From the NCBI RefSeq assembly GCF_009208585.1, contig NZ_WFLN01000005.1, positions 1 through 64,000 on the forward strand: a DNA stretch of 64,000 nucleotides. Reading direction: 5' to 3'. The position numbers and the translations under genes were made by a program. Positions 14,943 through 24,461 of the stretch are shown piece after piece (the first letter of the stretch is position 1; every line of letters begins with the position of its first letter). The notes beneath the pieces are model-generated. The model was not told the DNA's origin. It did no database searches and saw only the letters and a program-made list of their open reading frames with translations. The stretch comes from Fluviispira multicolorata. Its GTDB lineage: Bacteria; Bdellovibrionota_B; Oligoflexia; Silvanigrellales; Silvanigrellaceae.

Positions 14943-17420
14943 CTAGAACTCTTTTGCAAACCGATGGGGTATTCCATCAAATGATCCACTCGACATGAAT
15001 ACAATGGTATCACCTGGCTTTACTTCTTGTTTTAGAGTGGCGAGCAATTTTTCATTGTCGTCAAAATACCGAGCTTTTTGACCACAGGCTTTAGCAACAG
15101 AAAGCCCATCTAATATTTCATCTTTTTGCATTCTCATATCTTGAGGAACTTTACCAAGCAAAACTTCATCAGCATGAAAAAAGCTTTGACTCAATTGATC
15201 TTGTAGAACTCTTCGACGCATTGTTGCATTGCGCGGATCAAAACAAGCAATGAGTTTACCTTTTTTACCAACACTTTTCATATAACTGCGAAATGCTTCA
15301 AGCGTTGTCACGATAGCGGTTGGATGATGGGCAAAATCATCAAATACAGTAATATTATTACGCTCTTGAAGAAGCTCGAAACGTCTTTTGACTCCTCTAA
15401 AGCTTTTCATTGCTTTTTTAATTTCATTAAGATGTTTTAAATTTGTCTTATATTTTTCAATCTCTTTTAAAGGCTTTCCTTCTTTTAATACTTGGTTTGC
15501 TTGCAAAACGGCTAAGACACCAATGGCATTAAGTGCGTTGTGTTGACCAAAAATTCCAGATTTAAATTTAAATTCTTTTCCATTTGGCTGAAGGCATGTT
15601 ACTTCTATTCCATCTGAGAAAGTTTTATATCCTTTGAGCAACCAATGTGGGAAATGATTTTTTATATTTTTATTGGCACTAAAACCAATAACATGAGCTT
15701 TTGATTCTTTAGCGCATTTTAATGATCTTGAGTCATCTAGATTAGCAACAACAATTCCGTTTCTTTCTTTTGTTAATTTAGCAAGACGTAGGAATTCAGA
15801 TTCAATTGCTTCGACATTTGGATAAATATCAGCATGATCAAATTCAATATTATTTATAAGAGAAATTTTGGGTTCATAATGTAAAAATTTTGGTCCTTTA
15901 TCAAAAAACGCTGAATCATATTCATCTCCTTCAAGAACGAATAAATCCCTTGAGCGTAAGGCGAAACCAGCGTCGAAATTAGCTGGCCTTCCTCCAATTA
16001 AAAAAGAAGGATTTTCTTTTAACTCAGTTAATACATGTGTGATTAAACTGCTTGTAGTTGTTTTGCCATGGGTTCCACTTACAATAATATTTCTACTTTG
16101 AGAAAGAAAATATTTTCTAAGAGCAGAAGGAAAGCTTAATACCGGAATATTTTTTCTTAGAATATCTTCTAGTTCATCATTTTTCTTTAAACTTGCGCTG
16201 ATACGGCTAACAACATTGGCTAATACAATTGCATCAGGATTGTACTTCTGAATTGTTCCATTTAAAAAACCTATTTCTGGATGAATACCAAGATCTGCAA
16301 TAATTTTATCCATAGGAGGATAAATTGGATTATCGCTTCCTGAAATTTTATAGCCCGCAGATTTAAGTAACCCCGCAACTTGTGCCATACCTGTGCCACC
16401 AATTCCTGTCATATGTATTCTGAGTTTTTCATGAGCATTATTTATCTTTTTACAATATAATTCTGTTGGAAAATTTGTTGCAATACGATCGTTGCTTTCA
16501 AGCTTATTTGTAATTGAAATAGTTGCTGCAGAATTATTTAAATTTATAATGACTTTTGCTTTTGCTACCAAAGGAAAGCGATATTCATCATGCCCAAAAA
16601 TGGGGAGATCAAGTATTGGTAAACTTGTTTTATGAGCAATTATTTTAATCAGGTGCGATCTCTCAATCTCCTTTTCTTGTGCATCAAGACATTGTGTGAA
16701 GTTTCCAAGAACGATTGCTTTGGTATTTATTAAAAAATTGGAATTGATAAGACTATCTATTTTTCTAATAATTCTATAGAGATGTTCATTACAATCTTCT
16801 AGAAACAATATATTATGCTCAGGAAGCTCAATATGTTTTAGGGAGGAAAGACTTTCTGCTAAACTGAGGTTTAACGGTATACAAACGCCATTTATCTTGT
16901 GATTTTTGAAAACTATTTTTTCATGAAAGAAGCTTGTATTAAATGTAAATGCAGCTTCTTTTTCATTGAGTAAATCAAACAAAACTTTTTGATCGAGCAT
17001 TGGTCCAGTAAATAAATTTGAAGAAAATGCGTTTTGTCCATGGATATATCTGAAGTTTGGGTATCGTAAGGATAAATATATACCTAAAAATGAAATATCT
17101 GAAAAACCTACGAGAGTTTTACATGGTAAGACTGGTGGAAGTAGATTTTCTAAAAAAGGGATAAGTTCCGTGCATCCCACTCCTCCTTTTGCAGCAAAAA
17201 TAATTTTATATTTTCTCATTGTCAGTGCGTGGCTTAATTGCATAGCGCGTTCTAAAATGGGAGAACTTGTACACCCATCAAGAGAATCTTGTTCAGGTTT
17301 AATTTCTGTAATAAGAAATCCCATTTCTTCAAACTTATTTATATTTTTTAATCTTTCTTTATCATTTATACGAACTTTCCCAGCGGGATGAACAATGGCT
17401 ATGTGCTTTGTATCAATCAT
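14943..17420 (-). CDS. Fusion: LD-carboxypeptidase (S66) + UDP-MurNAc:tripeptide ligase (Mpl)
   Basis: 825 residues with two complete enzymes. Residues 1-310 are an S66 LD-carboxypeptidase (LdcA), with the nucleophile S107 in GFSDIS, E208 in LFLEDCNE and H277 in FGHDEYRFP. From about 333 the protein is Mpl: MTGIGGTGMAQVAGLL (nucleotide loop), GSDNPIYPPM, the ATP loop GTHGKTTT at 449-456, FDDFAHHPTAI, and ACFDPRNATMRRR. LdcA trims the recycled murein tetrapeptide to the tripeptide, and Mpl joins that tripeptide to UDP-MurNAc; both are cytoplasmic. The fusion therefore joins consecutive recycling steps. No stop or frameshift separates the halves. AAGGAG precedes the ATG. It lies in an envelope operon between the Ig-like protein and the TPR lipoprotein. 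Confidence 0.92.
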   Translation of the reverse strand: MIDTKHIAIVHPAGKVRINDKERLKNINKFEEMGFLITEIKPEQDSLDGCTSSPILERAMQLSHALTMRKYKIIFAAKGGVGCTELIPFLENLLPPVLPCKTLVGFSDISFLGIYLSLRYPNFRYIHGQNAFSSNLFTGPMLDQKVLFDLLNEKEAAFTFNTSFFHEKIVFKNHKINGVCIPLNLSLAESLSSLKHIELPEHNILFLEDCNEHLYRIIRKIDSLINSNFLINTKAIVLGNFTQCLDAQEKEIERSHLIKIIAHKTSLPILDLPIFGHDEYRFPLVAKAKVIINLNNSAATISITNKLESNDRIATNFPTELYCKKINNAHEKLRIHMTGIGGTGMAQVAGLLKSAGYKISGSDNPIYPPMDKIIADLGIHPEIGFLNGTIQKYNPDAIVLANVVSRISASLKKNDELEDILRKNIPVLSFPSALRKYFLSQSRNIIVSGTHGKTTTSSLITHVLTELKENPSFLIGGRPANFDAGFALRSRDLFVLEGDEYDSAFFDKGPKFLHYEPKISLINNIEFDHADIYPNVEAIESEFLRLAKLTKERNGIVVANLDDSRSLKCAKESKAHVIGFSANKNIKNHFPHWLLKGYKTFSDGIEVTCLQPNGKEFKFKSGIFGQHNALNAIGVLAVLQANQVLKEGKPLKEIEKYKTNLKHLNEIKKAMKSFRGVKRRFELLQERNNITVFDDFAHHPTAIVTTLEAFRSYMKSVGKKGKLIACFDPRNATMRRRVLQDQLSQSFFHADEVLLGKVPQDMRMQKDEILDGLSVAKACGQKARYFDDNEKLLATLKQEVKPGDTIVFMSSGSFDGIPHRFAKEF

Positions 17421-17433
17421 TAAATGCTCCTTT

Positions 17434-20400
17434 TCATTCCCTATCTGTGACTCTAAAAGATAAGCTCATTTTATTTTTTTGTGACTCTGTCCATAATACC
17501 ATATGAACGTATGAAATAAAGTTTGTGTTATGAAACTGTGATTGAACTTTTTTTATAAGTTCTTCCTTAAAATAATCTATTGAATAGTTTAATTTTTTAA
17601 AATTAGGACATTGAAATGAAAAAATAGAGCCATTTTTGTCCATTCCATAGCAGTAAGATAAAATATTTGCTTTATCTTTCTTTGAATAAGATGTTGATTC
17701 AATTTTATCATCAAATTGTATTTGACAAATAACTGTATCAGAATCTTTAAGATCATTAAGTTCAAATTCAATACTTGGTTTATTAGATTTAAGTTGTAAA
17801 TAATTCTCGCCATTTACTAAAATAGAATATTTATATGTATTATTAAATTTATTTGTCATTTCTGGAGTTGACTTGCAAATAAAATTTGTTCTCTGATGCT
17901 CTTTGGATTCATTTAGAGAAAAATATGCAGATAAGAAATGGGCTCGAAAGAAATTAAGATTTTCTTCTTCATTGCTTTTGAAATAATTTTCAGATCCATT
18001 TTTAGAGTTCTCATTTAAAAGGTTTTGATTACTTTTTTCATCTGAATGATTTTTTAATAAAGTGCTAAATAGATTATTTTCAACTATATTTTTTGCATAA
18101 TAAATTGAGAGTGTTTTTTTTTCATTTTGATTAGAATATTGTAAAGAAAATGGATTTTTCTGCAATTCTATGTTACTAGGATGGAATGATATTTGTAAAG
18201 GTTCATTTGATATATCCAACTTTTTTACAAAATTAAATGCAAAATCTACTTTAGCTCCTTTTTTCGCAGAAATTTTGTATTTTTCTGATTGATGATTTTT
18301 TAAAAGTTTTTTAAAGTCAGAATTATTTTGATTTATTGATGTTTTGACCTGAGCGACAGTTGTTCCATTACTCACTGTTATTATACAGGTGTCTTCTGCT
18401 TTTTTCTCTTTAAAGGAACTAGAATAAAAAAATATATTTTCTTTTTTTAGCTTTTCTATAAATTCTTTACTTATGAAATTATTTTCTTGAAAATTTTGCT
18501 CATTTAATGAACTTGCGTATCTTGTAATACGATTTTTTTCAAGATAAAATTCAGTGGAAAGAAATAAATTATTAGGATCTTTAACAAAAATATAGCATTC
18601 TTGTGTCCCATTCTTATGAGTTTGGATACCGCTTGCTAAAATATTTGGTTTAAAATTTTGATTAACAAATTTTATTTGACTGAAATAATTTCTTAAGTTA
18701 TTTTTTTCGTGAAGAGAGATTTTGAGTTGTAGTTCGGGTAAATTAAATATGTCGATCGGTGGAAATGCTTTGTAATAATTACTTATTTCATTTAAAATAT
18801 GGTTATTAAAAATAAGATAATGTGTCTTATCTTTTTGTTTTTCACAAACATTGTTTAAAATAATATTGTTATTTTGATCCATTATTGAACAATTAACATC
18901 GTATATATTCGACTCAAAATTCTCAGTAAATAAGAAAAATTTATTAGGCATATTAATATTTACAAGGTAACTGTCTTTAAGCCACGAAGGATTTTCTTTG
19001 CTGGGATTTTCGGCAAAATAAGATTTTGCTCCCAAAATACTTCTATTCAAAACTTTTCCAGCAATAATACAAGTAATATAATTTTCATTTAAAAAAGTAC
19101 TAATTTTATTTAAATTTCTAAAAGCAGTTATTTCTTGATTGTCAAGGTACCAATAAATATTATACATGGCTGATTTTTCGAGTGAATCTTCGAGATTACA
19201 AGAAAATTGATTTTCATTTTTAGAGACCTCAAATGAAATATTATTTGAGATATTTAAAGTGGAATCTTGACTTTTCTTTGAATTAAATACGATGATTTCT
19301 TTTTCAAATAAGTCGTCATCAACTGTAAGAGAAAGTTTAATTTTTTCAGGAAATACAGATGTTTTAAAAATATTTGACGGAGTGATTTTCAAGTTTATTG
19401 CTTGATCCTTTTGATCTTTAATAACTTCACATTTAATATTTAGGCTGTTTTTGCAACTCCATTCATATTCATTCTCAGGTAAGTATAAATTCGCATCATA
19501 GTGAATGATTTTATTTTCTTCATTTTCTAAAATTTCAATTTGTTTTAATCCTATTATTTCTAAATATTTCCTTGAAACTTCAAATTTATCAGATTCGCCA
19601 TTATTGTTTGTACATGTGTATGAGCTTCCAAGCTGTATAAAATTTTCAGGTAATAAATAGGAATAATAGTCTGGTATTTCTTTGTTGTTTTTTTGCCAAA
19701 CGATTTTGTCATTGTTTGGTGTATATAGATACTCGTTACTGAAACATTCTAAATTTTTTCCGTTGTATGTGGAATTAAATCGAATATTTGGCGGGATTGA
19801 AAATTTTTGAGTGTCATCATTTTGAATTATAAACTGAATTCCCGTACTTTGTATAGTTTTATTTTTCTGTTTTATTCCAATATTTAGATTTAAAATTTTA
19901 TATTTTTCACTACCAATTATATTTAAAATTTTATGAGTTTCATTATTTTTTCTTTCAATACCTCCAGTGTCTTTATCAAGGAGCGAGCAAAAAAAATTTT
20001 CTGCATCTTGTTTTGCCGCACTTTTACAGAAATAATATTGAAAATCCTCTTTATTCTTAAAATAGTTTGAAATTGAAAAATTAAAAATATTGGATAATGA
20101 AAACTTTTGAATACCTGGCGCAAGATTAGGCCAATTTTCAAAGTTTGAAAATGAGTTAGATATTTTTAATTTTTTAAAGAGCAATCCATCAAATAAAATA
20201 GTTTCACATGTAACATTAGGAAATTTTTGTGCAAGTGAAAAATCAAGTAATGAAACATCAGATTCGATTGTTCTTTTCTTATCATAGCTTTGTAAAAACC
20301 ATTTTTTTTGAAAGATTTTTATATTTGAAGCTGTTTCAAGTAATTCACAAGAAATCGTTCTCTTTGAATAATCAACTGCTAATTTTGTATAATTTGAATG

Positions 20401-20457
20401 TTGTATTTCTTGATTGTCAAAATGATAAACAGTTGGAACTATAATAGGCATTTTCAA
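17434..20457 (-). CDS. Large hypothetical protein with Ig-like segments
   Basis: 1007 residues, rich in Asn, Lys, Ser and Phe; the family is not recognised. Several stretches look like immunoglobulin-type strands with a W-x(n)-C pair: IVWQKNNKEIPD followed by SSYTCTNNNGESDKF, NEYEWSCKNSLNIKCEV, and NIYWYLDNQEITAF followed by NYITCIIAGK. Cysteines recur at intervals, suggesting disulphides and an extracytoplasmic location, yet the N-terminus (MKMPIIVPTVYHFDNQ) has no clear signal peptide. The ribosome site is weak. It ends 13 bases before the LdcA-Mpl gene, so it is probably in the same operon. It may be a surface or adhesin-like protein; the function is unknown. Confidence 0.6.
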   Translation of the reverse strand: MKMPIIVPTVYHFDNQEIQHSNYTKLAVDYSKRTISCELLETASNIKIFQKKWFLQSYDKKRTIESDVSLLDFSLAQKFPNVTCETILFDGLLFKKLKISNSFSNFENWPNLAPGIQKFSLSNIFNFSISNYFKNKEDFQYYFCKSAAKQDAENFFCSLLDKDTGGIERKNNETHKILNIIGSEKYKILNLNIGIKQKNKTIQSTGIQFIIQNDDTQKFSIPPNIRFNSTYNGKNLECFSNEYLYTPNNDKIVWQKNNKEIPDYYSYLLPENFIQLGSSYTCTNNNGESDKFEVSRKYLEIIGLKQIEILENEENKIIHYDANLYLPENEYEWSCKNSLNIKCEVIKDQKDQAINLKITPSNIFKTSVFPEKIKLSLTVDDDLFEKEIIVFNSKKSQDSTLNISNNISFEVSKNENQFSCNLEDSLEKSAMYNIYWYLDNQEITAFRNLNKISTFLNENYITCIIAGKVLNRSILGAKSYFAENPSKENPSWLKDSYLVNINMPNKFFLFTENFESNIYDVNCSIMDQNNNIILNNVCEKQKDKTHYLIFNNHILNEISNYYKAFPPIDIFNLPELQLKISLHEKNNLRNYFSQIKFVNQNFKPNILASGIQTHKNGTQECYIFVKDPNNLFLSTEFYLEKNRITRYASSLNEQNFQENNFISKEFIEKLKKENIFFYSSSFKEKKAEDTCIITVSNGTTVAQVKTSINQNNSDFKKLLKNHQSEKYKISAKKGAKVDFAFNFVKKLDISNEPLQISFHPSNIELQKNPFSLQYSNQNEKKTLSIYYAKNIVENNLFSTLLKNHSDEKSNQNLLNENSKNGSENYFKSNEEENLNFFRAHFLSAYFSLNESKEHQRTNFICKSTPEMTNKFNNTYKYSILVNGENYLQLKSNKPSIEFELNDLKDSDTVICQIQFDDKIESTSYSKKDKANILSYCYGMDKNGSIFSFQCPNFKKLNYSIDYFKEELIKKVQSQFHNTNFISYVHMVLWTESQKNKMSLSFRVTDRE

Positions 20458-20501
20458 GTTCTTTCACAAAAAAACCGTTGAATTTAAGCCTATCCTATTT
20501 T

Positions 20502-21032
20502 CTAATATCTTGGAATAGATGCATCTATTTTTGAACTATAAAGATCAATTCCACCTTGCAAGCTTCTTGCATTCGTAACACCATTTTCTCGCAAATATAA
20601 AGTTGCGTTCATTGAGCGGAGTCCATGGTGGCATACAACAACAACGCATTCTACTTTTTTAGAGTTCTCACAGGTCATTTCAAAATTTTCTTCAGTGAGT
20701 AATGTTGAATTAGGTATCTTTGCTATTTCAAACTCCCACTCTTCTCTCACATCGATAATAAGTATTTTTGCATTGCGTTTATACATGTTCGCAAATTCTT
20801 CAACTGTGATTTCAGCTTTTTGCATGTCAAGAAGTCCTTGATTTAAAGCTTCTATCATGGCAATGCCATCTTTCTTGTGTTTTGTTGCAACTTCTTCAAT
20901 TGTTTCAGTTGGTTCATAACCACAGCTTGCACAGCCTCCCACATGAAATTTGCTATGAAGAAGCGCACGTGCAAAAGGATAATGAGTTTCAACTTCTTGC
21001 ATGGATGATTGCTTGCTAAATTGAATTTCCAT
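20502..21032 (-). CDS. Rhodanese-domain protein with N-terminal CxxC module
   Basis: 176 residues in two parts. Residues 1-60 hold GGCASCGYEPTETIEEVATKH, a small helical CxxC domain reminiscent of DUF1858/ScdA-N-type modules. Residues 80-176 are a rhodanese domain: IDVREEWEFEIAKIPNS, then the active-site cysteine in VVCHHGLRSMNA, and GGIDLYS. Single-domain rhodaneses carry persulfide sulfur or act as adaptors; the joined CxxC could bind metal or exchange sulfur. AAGGAA precedes the ATG. It lies 44 bases upstream of the Ig-like gene and may begin that transcript. Confidence 0.82.
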   Translation of the reverse strand: MEIQFSKQSSMQEVETHYPFARALLHSKFHVGGCASCGYEPTETIEEVATKHKKDGIAMIEALNQGLLDMQKAEITVEEFANMYKRNAKILIIDVREEWEFEIAKIPNSTLLTEENFEMTCENSKKVECVVVVCHHGLRSMNATLYLRENGVTNARSLQGGIDLYSSKIDASIPRY

Positions 21033-21153
21033 TTAAAAAATTCCTTATGATGTATAAAGTTAAGAAACATGGCGCAGGGCTTTGTTTCATTATATCTCAA
21101 GGCTATAATCTAATTCATGTTAAGTGAACACTGTTTTTTGAGGATAAAAAAAC

Positions 21154-22146
21154 ATGTATCCAATTGAATCTTGGGTTGCAGAACGTCTTAATAAGATTAG
21201 CTATAATAGGTTTGGCGGAGAAGAGCGAAGACATTTTTCTTTAAATAAACTTCATGAAGTTTCTGTAACTTATTATGAAGTTCCCCTTTCAACGGGAGGC
21301 GGGAATGCATTTCTATCTGTCCCAAAATATTTTGAAAGCGCTCAAAGATCTCTTATTATTTTGATGCATGGGCTTGGTGATGATTGTTCATATCCTCTCT
21401 TGCACTGGATTCGAGTGTTAAATGCAAATGGAATGTCCGTTTTATCTTTTGATTGGGATGGACATGGGGTTGGTGGATCCTCAGTGCTTGATTTTCAACA
21501 AGCGACTCGAAGCCTTCCTTTATTGCTTTTTCGGTTATTTGGTGAAGAGTCACGCAGTGGACTGAGTGCCAAACGTGATGGTCCATCCTGTTTTCTTATG
21601 GGTCATTCTATGGGTGCTTCTCTTGCTCTCATTGCAGCAACACGTCCAGATGTTGCACGAAATATCAGTGGCGTAATTGCTGTATCTCCTGCTTTAAATA
21701 TAAATTCTTATTCAAAAGCAGCAGGTGAAGTTTGGAATTATTTATATCCAAGTGCTTGGCTAAAGGATTTTTTAAATAAGTTTACTTACTATGGTTTTGA
21801 TGGGTTATTTCCTGCAACAGGTTCTTTTATGAGAAAATCTTTTCCCCTACGTATGAGAACTGCTATAGGTTATGTTGATCAAGCACGAAATTTTGTGAAT
21901 GAGACATTTGAAAAAAGAAGAATTTTGAGGGAAGTAAGAATACCCGTACTTTGGATGCATGGTATGAAAGATCGTATTGCACCATATCCACAGGTTGCAT
22001 CATTAATGATGGAAATTCCGTCTGCCTTTTTTGCACATAATGATGAAAAAAGAGGACATTTGCGAATGGCTTTTTCTGATCAGATTCCAAAATATTGTTC
22101 GACTTTTATAAAGCAATGTTATGATTTAAAAACTATAAATGAGTAA
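21154..22146 (+). CDS. Alpha/beta hydrolase (serine hydrolase)
   Basis: 330 residues. The oxyanion region ILMHGLGDDCSYP (HG motif), nucleophile elbow GHSMGAS, and later MHGMKDRIAPYP with the acid and KRGHLRMAF with the histidine form the expected triad. No signal peptide is seen, so it is probably cytoplasmic; it resembles monoacylglycerol-lipase/lysophospholipase-type hydrolases (Hydrolase_4), but the substrate cannot be read from the sequence. GAGGATAAAA precedes the ATG. The AsmA gene starts 13 bases after it. Confidence 0.83.
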   Translation: MYPIESWVAERLNKISYNRFGGEERRHFSLNKLHEVSVTYYEVPLSTGGGNAFLSVPKYFESAQRSLIILMHGLGDDCSYPLLHWIRVLNANGMSVLSFDWDGHGVGGSSVLDFQQATRSLPLLLFRLFGEESRSGLSAKRDGPSCFLMGHSMGASLALIAATRPDVARNISGVIAVSPALNINSYSKAAGEVWNYLYPSAWLKDFLNKFTYYGFDGLFPATGSFMRKSFPLRMRTAIGYVDQARNFVNETFEKRRILREVRIPVLWMHGMKDRIAPYPQVASLMMEIPSAFFAHNDEKRGHLRMAFSDQIPKYCSTFIKQCYDLKTINE

Positions 22147-22159
22147 GGTAGGATAATTT

Positions 22160-24460
22160 GTGAGCACTCAGAAAAAATGGTTAATTGGTATTTCAAGCTT
22201 TTTTTTAGTAATTTTTTTAATTCTAATTGCTCTCCCTTTTATGATTGATTTTAACAAATTTAAACCACAAATTCAGAATGCAGTTGAGCAAAGATTAAAT
22301 GCTAAAGTTAATTTTTCATCGGCTCGCCTGACTATTTTTTCCGGACTAGGAGTGAATTTACAAAATGTTACTTTAGATAATACCGATGAAAATTTTTTTA
22401 ATACTCAGTTACTTCGAGTAAAGGATGTAAAATTTAAAATTGATTTATTACCGTTATTACAGGGGAAAATAATTGGTGAAATTGCCATAAAAAACCCAGA
22501 AATAACTGTAGTTAAAAATGGGAATAAAACTAATCTTTCAAATTTAATAAAAAGAAATTCAAATAATTCAAGTTCTGATTTATCGGCATATGCCGCCGAG
22601 AACACTTCATCTGAAATAAATTCAAATCTGAGTTCCTTATCTAAGCGTGTTGTTGTTAAAACACTTTCTATTCATAATGCAACTTTCGTTTTTTCAAGTG
22701 CATCTGGTGCATATGATCGTGAGATTGCAAAGGTGAAAGACTTAAATGTATTGGTTTCTAATATTGGTTTAGATCGTGATACAAAGATCGAGATTTTTTC
22801 TGATATTGATATTAATAGTCAAGAATATTCTGTAAAAGGTCCAATAAGTTTAAAAATTATTGCTAATACTGAAATGAGTTCAAATGAATGGAAGAGCACA
22901 ATTTTTAGCGGACTATTGAGTTTAGATAAATTAGATATAAACTTCAGAGATGCATTTGTTAAAAATGGGAAAACTTCATTCAATCTTAACTTTGGTGGAA
23001 TTGCAAAGCCACAAAATATTATGATAGAAGATTTTAAATTCTTACTTCATACTTTAAATGGGCGAGCAACGATCTCACTAGATAATTTTCAAAAATTAAA
23101 TTCCGATATAAAAATATTTTTAAACTCATCTGATCTTTCTGATATGGGAATTGTTTTTCCTCAGCATAAAAAAATGCTTTTAAATGCTTCAGTTGATATG
23201 ATAACAAAAGTATTTGGTTCATTGTCACAACCTAATCAACTCAACTTAAATATCGATCTTTCTTCAAAGTTAGCAGATTCCGATTTAACTTTAGCTCTAG
23301 CCACAGACTCAATTAAGCCACTTAATGGATTATTAAGAGTTCAAAGTAAAAATTTAAAATTGGGGGATATTGTTAAGCCATTTTTAGTAAAAACCCCACC
23401 TCTTCCAACAAAAAAAATTGAAGAGAAAGAAAAAAAACCTGTAGCGATTTCATCTGTGGATAGCGAAGAATTTAGTTTATCTGAAAATGAAAAAAGATTG
23501 CTAGCAGATTCTGATTTTAGCACAGAAATTAACATTGGGAATTTATCATATGATGATTTAATTTTTAATAATTTTTCATTCATGGCTCGAATTAAACATT
23601 ACTCACTTGCAATAAGTAAATTAAATATGAATGCATTTTCTGGGAGTTTATCTTCTATTCTAAAGTCTGATTTAGGAGCCTCTCCAATAAATTTTTCTGG
23701 AAATATTGCATTAAATAAAGTACGAATTGAAGAAATTGCTCACTTTGTAAAAGCTGATTTAGTTAAAAGTCCATTAGATGGTATTACAGATATAAATATG
23801 CTATTCAATGGGACTGGAACGACTCGTCCAAATTTATCAAAAACATTAAATGCAAAAGGCTCGTTTTTCTTTTATAATGGCTTTTTAAATACAAAGAGTT
23901 TGCTTGCTTTAGCAGGAGAACAATTTAATAATTTTATTTCTAACACATCATTTGGAGCATTAAAAGTCGATTCTTCAACTCTTAAAAAATTAAGTTTGAG
24001 TGAAGATGAAACTTCAAAAAAGAATTTAAATAATGTAAAAGGTGATTTTGAAGTTAAAGACGGAAAATTGTTAGTTCGAAATAGCATAGATGGTGATGAT
24101 GGACTTCTAAAACTTAATGGTGACGTTGGACTTGATGAAACATTGCGTGGAACTGCGATCTTTACTGCGAGTAAAAAAACTAAAGAAAAGTTGCTTCAAC
24201 AAAGTAAATATGCAAAATATTTTTTAGATGAAAGTGGTAATTTTGTGTTGAATATGACTTTAGGTGGCACAGTCTTAAATCCAGAGGTTTTTCTTGACAC
24301 GGCACTGCTTCAAGCAAGATTTACAAAGAATGGCACCAAAGAACTTTCCACTAAAATAAAGGAAGAAATTAATAAGAATCCTAAAATTCAGAAACTTCAA
24401 GAAAATGCTAAAAAGTTTCTTGAAATGAATGGAATAAATCTTAATAAGTTGGGGTTATAA
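22160..24460 (+). CDS. AsmA-family envelope protein
   Basis: 766 residues. One N-terminal transmembrane helix (LIGISSFFLVIFLILIALPF) is followed by DFNKFKPQIQNAVEQRLNAKVNF, the standard AsmA opening, and a long beta-rich periplasmic domain ending in DGDDGLLKLNGDVGLDETL and LNMTLGGTVLNPEVFLDT, the AsmA C-terminal module. AsmA-like proteins are thought to carry phospholipid between inner and outer membranes. The start codon is GTG at 22160, with AGGA just upstream; no in-frame ATG fits the helix better. The GNAT gene follows by 1 base. Confidence 0.87.
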   Translation: MSTQKKWLIGISSFFLVIFLILIALPFMIDFNKFKPQIQNAVEQRLNAKVNFSSARLTIFSGLGVNLQNVTLDNTDENFFNTQLLRVKDVKFKIDLLPLLQGKIIGEIAIKNPEITVVKNGNKTNLSNLIKRNSNNSSSDLSAYAAENTSSEINSNLSSLSKRVVVKTLSIHNATFVFSSASGAYDREIAKVKDLNVLVSNIGLDRDTKIEIFSDIDINSQEYSVKGPISLKIIANTEMSSNEWKSTIFSGLLSLDKLDINFRDAFVKNGKTSFNLNFGGIAKPQNIMIEDFKFLLHTLNGRATISLDNFQKLNSDIKIFLNSSDLSDMGIVFPQHKKMLLNASVDMITKVFGSLSQPNQLNLNIDLSSKLADSDLTLALATDSIKPLNGLLRVQSKNLKLGDIVKPFLVKTPPLPTKKIEEKEKKPVAISSVDSEEFSLSENEKRLLADSDFSTEINIGNLSYDDLIFNNFSFMARIKHYSLAISKLNMNAFSGSLSSILKSDLGASPINFSGNIALNKVRIEEIAHFVKADLVKSPLDGITDINMLFNGTGTTRPNLSKTLNAKGSFFFYNGFLNTKSLLALAGEQFNNFISNTSFGALKVDSSTLKKLSLSEDETSKKNLNNVKGDFEVKDGKLLVRNSIDGDDGLLKLNGDVGLDETLRGTAIFTASKKTKEKLLQQSKYAKYFLDESGNFVLNMTLGGTVLNPEVFLDTALLQARFTKNGTKELSTKIKEEINKNPKIQKLQENAKKFLEMNGINLNKLGL

Positions 24461-24461
24461 A

